Shown: positions 6,658 through 14,552 of the stretch, in pieces | How the letters are laid out: each line of letters begins with the position of its first letter | Position numbering within the stretch: position 1 is the stretch's first letter | From: Limnoraphis robusta CS-951 | GTDB lineage: Bacteria > Cyanobacteriota > Cyanobacteriia > Cyanobacteriales > Microcoleaceae | DNA: 24,791 bases | Assembly (NCBI RefSeq): GCF_000972705.2 | Contig: NZ_LATL02000092.1 | Location: 1-24,791 of the forward strand | Direction of reading: 5' to 3' | Notes under the pieces: generated by a model | Told to the model about the DNA's origin: nothing | Database searches by the model: none | The model's input: only the letters and a program-made list of their open reading frames with translations | Program-made: the position numbers and the translations under genes

Positions 6658-9600
6658 ATGGTTTTTCTTCAAGATACAGCATTTTTTGACACGCAAAACA
6701 CGGGTATTTTAGTGGGAACTTCCAGTTCCGATCAAATTCTCGGACTAGAAGGCAATGACTTTATTTTTGGGGCTGAAGAAGCCGATCAACTCTTTGGAAA
6801 TTCGGGTGCTGACACCATCTACGGACATCAAGGAAATGACCTGATTCATGGCGGTTCAGAAGCCGATCTGCTGTTCGGAGGTCAGGGAGATGACATCATC
6901 TTTGGGGATGCTGGAAATGATACAATTTATGGGAACAAAGGAACAGATATTCTCATCGGCGGTGAAGGTGAAGATCTTTTTGTCCTGGAAATTGGATCGG
7001 GTAACTTTAACATCACGGCAACCGACCTAATTTTTGATTTTAATGTCGCGGAAGACCAGATTGAATTAAAGGATGGTTTGACCTTTGAAGACCTCAGTCT
7101 GGAAGGAACACCCGCAGGAGATACAGCAATTATAGATATTAACTCTGGGGAAATATTGGCGTTATTGCAAGGGGTAAATCCTGAGACTTTAACACCAGAT
7201 ATTTTTCTGCCAAATCCAAGCAATACAGATACCGAAGAACCCATTACTCTATCTCTAGCCAATGATACCGGACTCGATAATAATGATAATATTACATCCG
7301 ATCCGACTCTAACAGGAACCGTTACCAATGACGTTGAAATTGCCGGATTAGAAATCAGTCTTGGTGAAGAATTTGTTTCAATAGAGGCAGATATTGCCGA
7401 CGATGGTTCATTTACCCTGACTCAAAACCAGTTAGAAGAAGCATTAGATATTTCCTTCACAGATGGTATCTATACCGTACAATTACGAACCGTAGATAGT
7501 TCAGGATTGCGATCGCTAGAAGTCGCAGAAATAACGTTTACAATTGCTCCCGATGATAATAATGTTACTCCTGGGGAATTAGTGCCTCCTGGAACGGATT
7601 TTCTAGAACCTACAATTACCGCCGAATTAGCCAATGATACCGGAACAAATGATAGTGATGGCATTACTTCTGATCCAACGATAACGGGAACCGCCACCGA
7701 TAATTTTGGCATTGCAGAAATTGAAGTGAGTATTGGTGAAGCATTCGTTCCCATTCAAACCAACATTGCTGCGGATGGTTCATTTACCCTAACTCAAAAC
7801 CAGTTAGAAGCCGCATTGAATACTTCCTTCGTAGATGACAGCTATACTGTGTTTTTACGAGCGGTTGATACCTCCGAATTGCGATCTCGAGAATTAGCAG
7901 AAGTAACCTTTACTCTAGATCCCACACCCCCAACAATTACAGCCCAATTAGCCAACGATACAGGCGATAGTAATAGCGATCGCATAACCACCGATGCAAC
8001 CATTATCGGAACCGTTAGCGATGATAATGAAATTGTCGCTTTACGAGCCGGATCTGATAATAATTTATTGGATGTCACCAATCAATTAGAAGCCGATGGA
8101 GGCTTTGAATTTAACCCCTTGCAAATCGAAGCCTTCTTAGGACAAACCCTAGTAGAGAACCAAACTTACACACTCAAACTCGAAGCAGAAGATGAGTTTG
8201 GTCTAGTTTCTCAAACCACAGTTAGTTTCACATTCGCAGATATCCCAGACGATACAACGCCAGCTATTGAACTTCCCCCTCCCGAAGAAGTTCAGATCAT
8301 CAACGATGATGACAATGAAATCCCTCCCCAGACGGAAATTGAAGAACGAGAAGTTACCGAAGATCCGGGTAATACCAGCCAAGACGCTTTAGAGATAGCC
8401 GTTAGTTCCAATGGCTTAATGTACAGCGAGCAAGTCAGTGGTGATGACGAAGATGACATTTATACTTTCACATTAGGAGCAGCAGGTAATATTTCCATAG
8501 ACCTAAACGGTTTAAGTAGCGATGCGGATCTATTCCTATTAGATAGCAACCAAACCATTATTGACAGTTCCGAAGTGATCGGAATTACTTCAGAGTCAAT
8601 TACTCGACCAATCGAAGCCGGAACCTATTTTATTCAGGTCAAATCCTTTGATGGTGAAACAACCGATTACGATCTCAACGTTGCCTTTACCTCTCGTATT
8701 CCGGGTATTGATCTAACGGGTTCAAATGAGGGATTATTTGAGATCCAAAGCAGCGAATCTAGTCAATTAATTAATCTAGAACCATCACCAGCCGATCCGA
8801 ACTTAGAAAGCTTCCGAACCGACCCCCGTTTTGAAGGAATTGATGGCAGTAACTTCTCGGTTGTAATTATTGACACGGGTATCGATTTAGATCACCCCTT
8901 CTTCGGCCCAGACAATAATGGAGATGGCGTCGCCGATCGCATTGTTTACCATCAAGACTTCTTTGATACCGATGGAGATAAACGAGGAGTCGATAGCAAT
9001 GGTCACGGTTCCCATGTTTCCAGTATTATCGCCTCCGAAGATAACCTCTATCCCGGCATCGCTCCGGGAGCGAATATTATTCACTTGAAAGTGTTCCCCG
9101 ATGGTGGAGGAGGGGCAAGTCCTGCGGCTCTCGAACAAGCGTTATCCTGGGTGGTTGAGAATACCGACGAGTTTAATATTGCCAGCGTGAATATGTCATT
9201 GGGTGGTTTCAACTTTTCAGAAGCCATAACACCCGATCTCCTCGAAGCCCTTGACGATCCGACGTCACCGAGTATCGTCGAAGAATTTGCAGAAGATTTT
9301 TCAGGAATCTCTCAACTCCTAGAAGAAATCGTTGCCCAAGATGTTATCGTTGTTTCCGCATCGGGTAATAATTTCTTTGGCTCGGCCAGTGTACCGGGTG
9401 TAGCCTATCCCTCAGCCGATATCAACTCTCTGTCCGTTGGTGCAGTCTGGGATCGTGAAACTGATGATATTACATTCTGGGATAGTGGTGCTATCGACTT
9501 TACCGCCGACGCCGATCGCATTGCCAGTTTCTCTCAACGTGACCCCATTTTAACTGATATCTTTGCACCCGGGCCATTTAGCATCGGAGCCGATGCAGAT

Positions 9601-11373
9601 GGCGGAATCACCACTGAGGGAGATACCAGTCAAGCGGCGGCTCATATTTCAGGAATTGCGGTTCTGGCTCAACAACTGGCGGTGGAAACACTCGGACGCC
9701 GTTTAACTTTTGATGAATTCCGCACGTTAATTCAAGATACAGGTGAGACGATCTTTGATGGTGATGACGAAGATGATAACGTTGTCAATACCGAAGAAGA
9801 ATACAAACGAGTTGATGTGTTGGCTTTGGGTGAAGCCATTTTAGAACTTGAGCCGACAACAGAACTTCCAGAAGAACCCGGTTTAGTTCGTTATGACTTT
9901 GCTTACCTCTATGATGGTGAAAGCTTTGATAACGATTACTACTTCGGTTATACCTACGCAGAACCCGGCACCTTTAACCTCAACACCTTGTACGATGACT
10001 TCTTTCTAACCAACGAAACGGATGCTAACGGTTTGTACTTCGTGTTTGATAATAGCGGCGAAGTTCCCGATGATGCCATCTTAAATTGGGTTTATGTAGA
10101 TACCTACGTCGATCAAGATAGCACTGGCGAAGTCTTCACACCGTTCTACTTTGAAAACGGCTTTGCTTCCGGTTTCAATGGTTTGGGTAGCGAGTATGAT
10201 TTCATCAGTTTAGAAGATGGAACCTTCGACGACTTCGGTTTTGATTTTTATGAAGCTGACGGAGTTGAGCAGATCTTTAGTAATACTCGCTTTACCCGAA
10301 CCGACTATCCTGCCAATAGTGTCCCTGGAAATATGGTTAATGCTGATCTCGATAATGATGGTGCCGATGAATTAATTGTTGCCAATACTGACGATTTTGA
10401 TAGCGGTTTCTCCATCCTGTTCAATGAAGGAGATGGTTCATTTGAACTGCCTCTTGATTTTACAACCGATTTCTCCTCGTCTGGAGCGGGAGACGATCCT
10501 TCCTTAGATGTGGGTGATATTGATGGGGATGGTAACATTGACTTGATTGCTGTTAACCCAGATACCAACGAAGTTTCGATCTACTTTAATGAGGGTGACG
10601 GCGACTTATTCACTCTATCAACCTTTGAAGCAGGCTCGCGCCCCGTTATTAGTGAAACGGCTGATATTGATAGCGATGGTAACACTGACGTTGTGTTGAT
10701 CAACTCCGAAGAATTTATCACTGGTGTTGGGTACAGTGGAGACAGACTATCCGTACTGTTTAACCGGACGGATAATAGCAATCTCACTCTGCCAGTAGGT
10801 GAAGGTGTGCGTGATGTGGTCGCGGCTGACTTAGATGGAGATGGGGATGTTGACCTAGCGACTGCGAACGACGCAGAAAATACAGTATCGGTGCTGATTA
10901 ACTTCGGAAATGTCACATTTTCCTCACCGATTACATTCAATGTCGGAGATCGTCCGGTAAATATTGTAGCCGATGATTTTGATGGCAATGGAAGCATCGA
11001 TCTGGCGACGTCTGACTTTGGTTCGGATACCGTTTCTGTATTACGAAATACTGGCGATGGCTTCTTTGCTCCGGCTACTACTTTTGAAACCAATGAGTTT
11101 CCAAGTACCATGACTTCAGGTGATATTGATGGAGATGGCGACTCCGATCTGGTGATGCGAAATTCAGTGTTCTTTGATGATGGCGATCGCCAAGGAAACT
11201 CGATTTCTGTTCTGCTCAATAATGGCGATGCTACATTCAGCGCTCCCCTCAGTTTTACCGTTGGAGAAGTACCGGTTGGACTCATCCTTGAAGATCTCGA
11301 TGATAACGGTAAGCTCGATATTGCCACATCCAACTTTGACAGTCAGGATGTTACGGTTTACTTACAATCCTAA
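6658..11373 (+). CDS. Large secreted RTX / Ig-like / PPC / subtilisin (S8) / FG-GAP repeat protease
   Basis: A 1571-aa very acidic, Ca-binding exoprotein. Domains: ten consecutive RTX nonapeptides (20-109, GGxGxDxUx type); three Ig-like modules (about 192-300, 317-422, 424-530), each opening with a LANDTG motif; a pre-peptidase C-terminal (PPC) domain (about 571-679); an S8 domain (about 720-1060) with Asp739 in IDTGID, His783 in NGHGSH, oxyanion Asn904 in SASGNN and Ser991 in GDTSQAAAH; a unique acidic Tyr/Phe-rich domain (about 1078-1206); and seven FG-GAP/VCBS repeats (about 1220-1570) with DxDxDGxxD Ca loops, enough for a seven-bladed propeller. There is no Sec signal peptide, and RTX repeats point to type I export (inference). 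The Ser motif departs from GTSMAxPH (Asp for Gly, Gln for Met, Ala for Pro). AGGGG lies upstream of the ATG. Second gene of its operon, followed by a strong terminator. Confidence 0.92.
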   Translation: MVFLQDTAFFDTQNTGILVGTSSSDQILGLEGNDFIFGAEEADQLFGNSGADTIYGHQGNDLIHGGSEADLLFGGQGDDIIFGDAGNDTIYGNKGTDILIGGEGEDLFVLEIGSGNFNITATDLIFDFNVAEDQIELKDGLTFEDLSLEGTPAGDTAIIDINSGEILALLQGVNPETLTPDIFLPNPSNTDTEEPITLSLANDTGLDNNDNITSDPTLTGTVTNDVEIAGLEISLGEEFVSIEADIADDGSFTLTQNQLEEALDISFTDGIYTVQLRTVDSSGLRSLEVAEITFTIAPDDNNVTPGELVPPGTDFLEPTITAELANDTGTNDSDGITSDPTITGTATDNFGIAEIEVSIGEAFVPIQTNIAADGSFTLTQNQLEAALNTSFVDDSYTVFLRAVDTSELRSRELAEVTFTLDPTPPTITAQLANDTGDSNSDRITTDATIIGTVSDDNEIVALRAGSDNNLLDVTNQLEADGGFEFNPLQIEAFLGQTLVENQTYTLKLEAEDEFGLVSQTTVSFTFADIPDDTTPAIELPPPEEVQIINDDDNEIPPQTEIEEREVTEDPGNTSQDALEIAVSSNGLMYSEQVSGDDEDDIYTFTLGAAGNISIDLNGLSSDADLFLLDSNQTIIDSSEVIGITSESITRPIEAGTYFIQVKSFDGETTDYDLNVAFTSRIPGIDLTGSNEGLFEIQSSESSQLINLEPSPADPNLESFRTDPRFEGIDGSNFSVVIIDTGIDLDHPFFGPDNNGDGVADRIVYHQDFFDTDGDKRGVDSNGHGSHVSSIIASEDNLYPGIAPGANIIHLKVFPDGGGGASPAALEQALSWVVENTDEFNIASVNMSLGGFNFSEAITPDLLEALDDPTSPSIVEEFAEDFSGISQLLEEIVAQDVIVVSASGNNFFGSASVPGVAYPSADINSLSVGAVWDRETDDITFWDSGAIDFTADADRIASFSQRDPILTDIFAPGPFSIGADADGGITTEGDTSQAAAHISGIAVLAQQLAVETLGRRLTFDEFRTLIQDTGETIFDGDDEDDNVVNTEEEYKRVDVLALGEAILELEPTTELPEEPGLVRYDFAYLYDGESFDNDYYFGYTYAEPGTFNLNTLYDDFFLTNETDANGLYFVFDNSGEVPDDAILNWVYVDTYVDQDSTGEVFTPFYFENGFASGFNGLGSEYDFISLEDGTFDDFGFDFYEADGVEQIFSNTRFTRTDYPANSVPGNMVNADLDNDGADELIVANTDDFDSGFSILFNEGDGSFELPLDFTTDFSSSGAGDDPSLDVGDIDGDGNIDLIAVNPDTNEVSIYFNEGDGDLFTLSTFEAGSRPVISETADIDSDGNTDVVLINSEEFITGVGYSGDRLSVLFNRTDNSNLTLPVGEGVRDVVAADLDGDGDVDLATANDAENTVSVLINFGNVTFSSPITFNVGDRPVNIVADDFDGNGSIDLATSDFGSDTVSVLRNTGDGFFAPATTFETNEFPSTMTSGDIDGDGDSDLVMRNSVFFDDGDRQGNSISVLLNNGDATFSAPLSFTVGEVPVGLILEDLDDNGKLDIATSNFDSQDVTVYLQS
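7402..7458 (+). repeat. Intragenic direct repeat, copy 1 (first Ig-like module)
   Basis: This 57-bp stretch recurs at 7774-7830 with 6 mismatches, and its first 37 bp have only one. The spacing is 372 bp, exactly 124 codons, the length of one Ig-like module. The similarity at DNA level, above that of the rest of the modules, points to recent duplication or gene conversion. Confidence 0.75.
7774..7830 (+). repeat. Intragenic direct repeat, copy 2 (second Ig-like module)
   Basis: Second copy of the 57-bp repeat at 7402-7458. Recombination between the copies would remove 372 bp in frame. Confidence 0.75.
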
Positions 11374-11397
11374 GAAATTTTAGAGCAAATACACCTC

Positions 11398-11412
11398 AGA
11401 AACTCGGTTTCT
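11398..11412. repeat. Short hairpin AGAAACTCGGTTTCT
   Basis: A 6-bp stem AGAAAC/GTTTCT with a 3-nt loop, 25 nt after the protease stop codon. It resembles the AGAAAC-CGG-GTTTCT type hairpins that are frequent between cyanobacterial genes (from memory), so it may be a dispersed repeat unit. Confidence 0.4.
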
Positions 11413-11437
11413 CTGTGTGCCACATGATTTATTTAAT

Positions 11438-11471
11438 GGGGTAATCTCACAAGATTGCCCCTTTTTTTTTT
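11438..11471 (+). terminator. Intrinsic terminator of the protease operon
   Basis: GGGGTAATCT (11438-11447) pairs with AGATTGCCCC (11452-11461), a 10-bp stem with one G-T wobble and a CACA loop, followed directly by ten T residues (11462-11471). Confidence 0.92.
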
Positions 11472-11528
11472 CAAGACAGATAAGCCTAGCTTGTTTCGGG
11501 GATCAATAAAAATTTTATGAATAAATTG

Positions 11529-11662
11529 GTTAAATATGTTACTTGCATAAGTTAAAGAGTCTTGGAGATATTCAAGGGATATTTTTTTGTAAATCAATAC
11601 TCTTTTTATAAAGAAAATTGTTAAAAATATGACTTGCATAAGTCAAAGTCTCTGAGAGATAT
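11529..11662. repeat. Pair of 43-bp imperfect direct repeats, 91 bp apart
   Basis: 11529-11571 matches 11620-11662 at 35 of 43 positions without gaps. The best-conserved core is ACTTGCATAAGT (11541-11552 and 11632-11643), which has ACTT/AAGT dyad symmetry. Both copies lie in the 353-nt gap after the protease terminator and before the small secreted peptide at 11727, so they may be paired operator sites or a tandem duplication. Nothing else was recognised in this gap besides the hairpin at 11398 and the terminator. Confidence 0.55.
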
Positions 11663-11726
11663 GTAGAGTCAAAGGGTGCTTTACAAGCAACTTTTTAATC
11701 TAAATAGATTCAGGATTTTGAAAAAA

Positions 11727-11951
11727 ATGAAATTTTCTAAGTTGCTAATTCCTACGGCATTTAGCCTTATTTGTCTTGCAATTTTGACCGAAAAAGAGGT
11801 TTTATCTGAAGATTTAACCTCATTAACAACTCACCCATCCCATTCAATTTCAGATGTTTTTATAGATATAAAACAGATTTATTCAAATACATCAGATGTA
11901 GCAGATAATGGAACACCAGAATCTGAAGCAACGGGTTCTCAAGGTCAATAG
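11727..11951 (+). CDS. Small secreted peptide, hypothetical
   Basis: 74 aa from the ATG at 11727; a GTG at 11676 would add 17 residues, but the ATG puts a clean signal peptide at the N-terminus. That signal peptide is MKFSKLL, then the hydrophobic stretch LIPTAFSLICLAIL, with cleavage likely near residue 26-30. The mature peptide is about 45 residues, polar and Ser/Thr/Asp-rich, ending NGTPESEATGSQGQ. It has no cysteine and no known motif. Family not recognised. Shine-Dalgarno is weak. It stands alone, with duplicated upstream elements at 11529-11662 and the BON gene 126 nt downstream. Confidence 0.6.
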   Translation: MKFSKLLIPTAFSLICLAILTEKEVLSEDLTSLTTHPSHSISDVFIDIKQIYSNTSDVADNGTPESEATGSQGQ

Positions 11952-12065
11952 CATCCCTGGAGTCATCTATCTTCAGAGAGATAAAAATTGAATAAATTTA
12001 GCCAACCGATAGAGGACAAGATCTCAATTATTCAGATAGACTATTCGTTAGTATTCCCAAAGTTT

Positions 12066-12069
12066 GGAG
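12066..12069 (+). promoter_or_regulatory. Ribosome binding site of the BON gene
   Basis: GGAG lies 8 nt before the ATG at 12078. It selects this start over an upstream in-frame TTG at 11988 that would add 30 unconserved-looking residues. Confidence 0.55.
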
Positions 12070-12077
12070 TCAATGAT

Positions 12078-12437
12078 ATGAGTTGGTTAGGTAGACTGTT
12101 TGGTAAAAAGGAAGAAGAGAAAGCCAAAAACTCAAAAACAGCAAAAACATCAGTTGCTCAAGCTCCCGCAGCAACAGGGGGTGGTTCTATTCCTTCAGAA
12201 AGAGTAGGTTTAAATGGAGAATATGATGAAAGTGGCTTGGCAAAACGAGTCGCTTATGCGTTTGATCAAGATAATCAACTTGATGATATTGAAACACTCT
12301 GGGTAGCGCAAACAGGTAGCACAGTCGTTCTCAAAGGAAAAGTTCCCAGTCAAGATCTTTTAAATAAAATGGTTTCTGTTGCCAAAAAAGTCGATGGTGC
12401 AGCTAGCGTCGATACTTCTCAAGTGACAGTGAGTTAA
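12078..12437 (+). CDS. BON domain protein
   Basis: 119 aa. The N-terminus MSWLGRLFGKKEEEKAK is a short amphipathic/basic segment followed by an Ala/Gly/Ser-rich linker (about 18-45). Residues about 52-119 form a BON (OsmY/nodulation) domain: LAKRVAYAFDQDNQLDDIET, a beta strand with VVLKGKVPSQDLLNKMVSVA, and VDGAASVDTSQVTVS. BON domains often occur in proteins that act at membranes or in osmotic stress; here there is a single copy and no signal peptide, so a cytosolic, LysM-less relative of bacterial BON proteins is likely. It stands alone and is followed by a perfect 34-bp palindrome. Confidence 0.8.
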   Translation: MSWLGRLFGKKEEEKAKNSKTAKTSVAQAPAATGGGSIPSERVGLNGEYDESGLAKRVAYAFDQDNQLDDIETLWVAQTGSTVVLKGKVPSQDLLNKMVSVAKKVDGAASVDTSQVTVS

Positions 12438-12461
12438 CCCAACTAAAAAACAGAACAAAAA

Positions 12462-12495
12462 AGCACTATTGAGCAAAATTTTGCTCAATAGTGCT
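12462..12495 (-). terminator. Perfect 34-bp palindrome, terminator-like on the minus strand
   Basis: AGCACTATTGAGCAAAA (12462-12478) is followed at once by its exact reverse complement (12479-12495). Read on the minus strand, the stem is followed by a T tract (TTTTTTGTTC), the form of an intrinsic terminator. On the plus strand, where the neighbouring genes lie, it is followed by ATTATATGG, a weak T tract. It may work both ways, closing the BON gene on the plus strand. Confidence 0.65.
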
Positions 12496-12593
12496 ATTAT
12501 ATGGATGTAGGTAAACATCATAAATCACCGATTTTTTAATTTGACGAGAGTATTAACTGAAAAGGTTAGAGAAAATTTTCAAGAAGAATAACA

Positions 12594-13754
12594 ATGGAAG
12601 AATCTAAACAAACTTCATCTGCTCAATCTAAACCAGAAACATCCTCTAATGGAGATTTAGGAAGCTGCATCTCGGAAACACTAATAGATTTTCAAGGGGT
12701 GATTGATAGCAGTTTGGGTGTGGCAAGCCAAGTCGTGCAAGCGAGCGCTATACAAGTTCAACAACTCTTTGAAGAAGCAATTAAAGGAACGGGAAATACA
12801 ATGGCAGCGATCGCTGAAAATCCCGTTGTCAAAATCATCACCAAATTCTTTGGCGGAGATTGGGTAAAAGTAATATTGGGTCAAGTCAATATTGAAGAAG
12901 CCGAAGGAAAAGTCAAAAAATTGCGGCAAAAATATCCCCATGAAACTGCCGATCAAATTGCCCACCGGATCATGGTGGACAAGTCAATACAAGGTGCAGG
13001 AATTGGATTAGCTACAAATTTTATTCCTCCTTTAGCGGCGGCACTTTTTGCGATTGATTTAGCGACAACAACTCGACTACAAGCGGAAATGGTTTATGAA
13101 ATAGCCGCCGCTTATGGTTTAGATCTAAATAATCCGGAACGTCGGGGAGAAGTCTTAGGAATTTTTGGCTTATCTTTGGGCGGTTCTAGTGCTTTAAAAG
13201 TGGGATTTGGTGTGATCGAAGTTATTCCCGGTATTGGTGCATTTGTCGGGGCTTCTTCTAACGCTGTTATGCTGTATGCACTGGGTTATGCGGCTTGTCG
13301 GTTTTATGAAACCAAACTTCAACCCGATGGCGCAAAATTAACGCCGACTGAGTTTTATAAAGAACAGGAAGACTATTTCAAAAAAGCGTTCAAACAAGAA
13401 GAAATTATGGATCAAATTCTGGTTCATACAGTCTTAGCAAGTTCCCCGGAAAAATCTTGGTCTGATGTCGTCTCTGAACTGTTACAGCAGGGAAATTTCA
13501 ACTCACAAACGGCTGATACTATCGAAAATCACCTAAAAAATCATCAGTCATTAGAAAGTTTATTGCAGCAACTCCATCCTGATTTTGCTCCTTCTACCTT
13601 GATGCAATGCTATCGAATTGCTCAAGCTGATGGTGTGATTACAGCCAAAGAACGGAAAGTTTTAGAGGCAATTGCTGATCAATTTGACTTAAACCTGAAT
13701 GAAATAGAGGAAAACTATCAAACTCAATTGAGCCAACAAGCTTCACAACTATAA
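12594..13754 (+). CDS. DUF697/EcsC-like membrane-associated protein with a C-terminal TerB-like module
   Basis: 386 aa. A polar N-terminus (1-25) leads to helical segments, then a central region rich in small residues (about 130-250) with GIGLATNFIPPLAAALFAID and FGLSLGGSSALKVGFG and a third stretch VIEVIPGIGAFVGASSNAVM. These are hydrophobic Gly-zipper-like helices of the DUF697/EcsC type. The last 50 residues (about 337-386) have the ADGVITAKERKVLEAIADQF pattern typical of TerB-like acidic domains found in tellurite/stress proteins. Family assignment is from motif memory; function is unknown, and membrane stress or signalling is a reasonable guess. Shine-Dalgarno is weak (AAGAAG before the ATG). 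It stands alone between hairpins. Confidence 0.65.
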   Translation: MEESKQTSSAQSKPETSSNGDLGSCISETLIDFQGVIDSSLGVASQVVQASAIQVQQLFEEAIKGTGNTMAAIAENPVVKIITKFFGGDWVKVILGQVNIEEAEGKVKKLRQKYPHETADQIAHRIMVDKSIQGAGIGLATNFIPPLAAALFAIDLATTTRLQAEMVYEIAAAYGLDLNNPERRGEVLGIFGLSLGGSSALKVGFGVIEVIPGIGAFVGASSNAVMLYALGYAACRFYETKLQPDGAKLTPTEFYKEQEDYFKKAFKQEEIMDQILVHTVLASSPEKSWSDVVSELLQQGNFNSQTADTIENHLKNHQSLESLLQQLHPDFAPSTLMQCYRIAQADGVITAKERKVLEAIADQFDLNLNEIEENYQTQLSQQASQL

Positions 13755-13898
13755 CTGTATCTCTGAAGATAGGGTCAATGAATCTATCCGGCGGTAGAAG
13801 TAAAATAGCTCAGCAGTCGGTATATTAAGAACGGTTAGCAACAGTATTGATAGAAAGAGTGAATTAATAAGTGAGTATTGATCTGGTTGGTGGTTTAA

Positions 13899-13960
13899 CC
13901 CCTGTTTTTCTGTGCTTTCACCTTAACTGTGAATTAAAGTCAGAAAATCAGGGGATTTTT
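13899..13960 (+). terminator. Long hairpin followed by T tract (terminator or leader attenuator)
   Basis: CCCCTG (13899-13904) pairs with CAGGGG (13949-13954), and TTTTCTG pairs with CAGAAAA further in, extending through an imperfect stem to TTCAC/GTGAA. ATTTTT follows (13955-13960). It is 145 nt after the DUF697-like gene and 42 nt before the 81-aa gene, so it may end the former or act as an attenuator of the latter. Confidence 0.55.
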
Positions 13961-14001
13961 ATTCAAGATGCAAATGATGAGTTGATATAAAGGAGTTAAT
14001 A

Positions 14002-14247
14002 ATGGCAACCGAATCTTCCCCAAATTTTCCCGATCAAAATCAGCCTGAATATCAAACAAAAGTTATTCCAGATACACCTGTAGCAGAGACGAAGGATGCA
14101 GTTCCTGAAGGTCACGATACAGAAAGTATTGCCGATGCGGCGGGAATTGATATACCCGATGGTGAACCTCTAGAAGTTAAATCAAAGCTAGATGAACGAG
14201 ACGAAAAACGATGGCAACTTGATCCAGATTCGGCGGAAGATCATTAA
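14002..14247 (+). CDS. Small acidic hypothetical protein
   Basis: 81 aa, strongly acidic and probably disordered, with no signal peptide or membrane segment. AAGGAG (13990-13995) 6 nt before the ATG is one of the best ribosome binding sites in the window, so this is a real and probably well-translated gene. The C-terminal part, LDERDEKRWQLDPDSAEDH, resembles the tail of small cyanobacterial proteins of the DUF6335 type as I recall them, but the rest is shorter than that family, so I do not assign it. It sits among stress-type genes with hairpins on both sides. Confidence 0.7.
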   Translation: MATESSPNFPDQNQPEYQTKVIPDTPVAETKDAVPEGHDTESIADAAGIDIPDGEPLEVKSKLDERDEKRWQLDPDSAEDH

Positions 14248-14552
14248 TGAGTTAGCGGATTTTTTAACTCTTTAAAGTCGGAGTATTTGAGGGACGCAAG
14301 GGGGCGTCCTGAAGAATATTATTTGCTGTCATTAAAGTCATTAATCGATAGTAATACCCTTAGACCTATCGCAATTCTATAGAAAGGTTGGTAAAATAAG
14401 AGATTGGTTTTTGGATTCTCGTATTCCAGTAATCACTACCTAATCATCCAGAGATTTTCCAACTTATATCAAAAGGAAGATGAATCTCTTCTCAAGCTGC
14501 GTAACTATAGAAGACAGGTTTTACAAATACTGTGTAAGAGAGAGAGAAAACG
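14248..14552. other. 305-nt gap: terminator-like hairpin plus probable promoter of the hemerythrin gene
   Basis: Contains the hairpin at 14292-14309 and a 6-bp inverted repeat CGATAG/CTATCG (14346-14351/14366-14371) about 180 nt before the hemerythrin-like gene. I see no convincing -35/-10 pair and no small gene. Confidence 0.4.
14292..14309 (+). terminator. GC-rich hairpin after the 81-aa gene
   Basis: GGACGC (14292-14297) pairs with GCGTCC (14304-14309), extendable by one G-T pair, 45 nt after the stop codon. No T tract follows (GAAGAATATT), so terminator strength is doubtful. Confidence 0.45.

Noticed and set aside
6927..8081. Minus-strand reading frames opposite the Ig-like modules
   Set aside because: Low-complexity Ser/Val translations that repeat with the module period, so they mirror the plus-strand gene.
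10581..11333. Long minus-strand reading frame (250 aa) inside the protease gene
   Set aside because: Ser/Pro-rich translation is the antisense shadow of the Asp/Gly-rich FG-GAP repeats; no ribosome binding site or recognisable domain.
11988..12077. N-terminal extension of the BON protein from a TTG start
   Set aside because: The ATG at 12078 has a well-placed GGAG and gives the typical short basic N-terminus.
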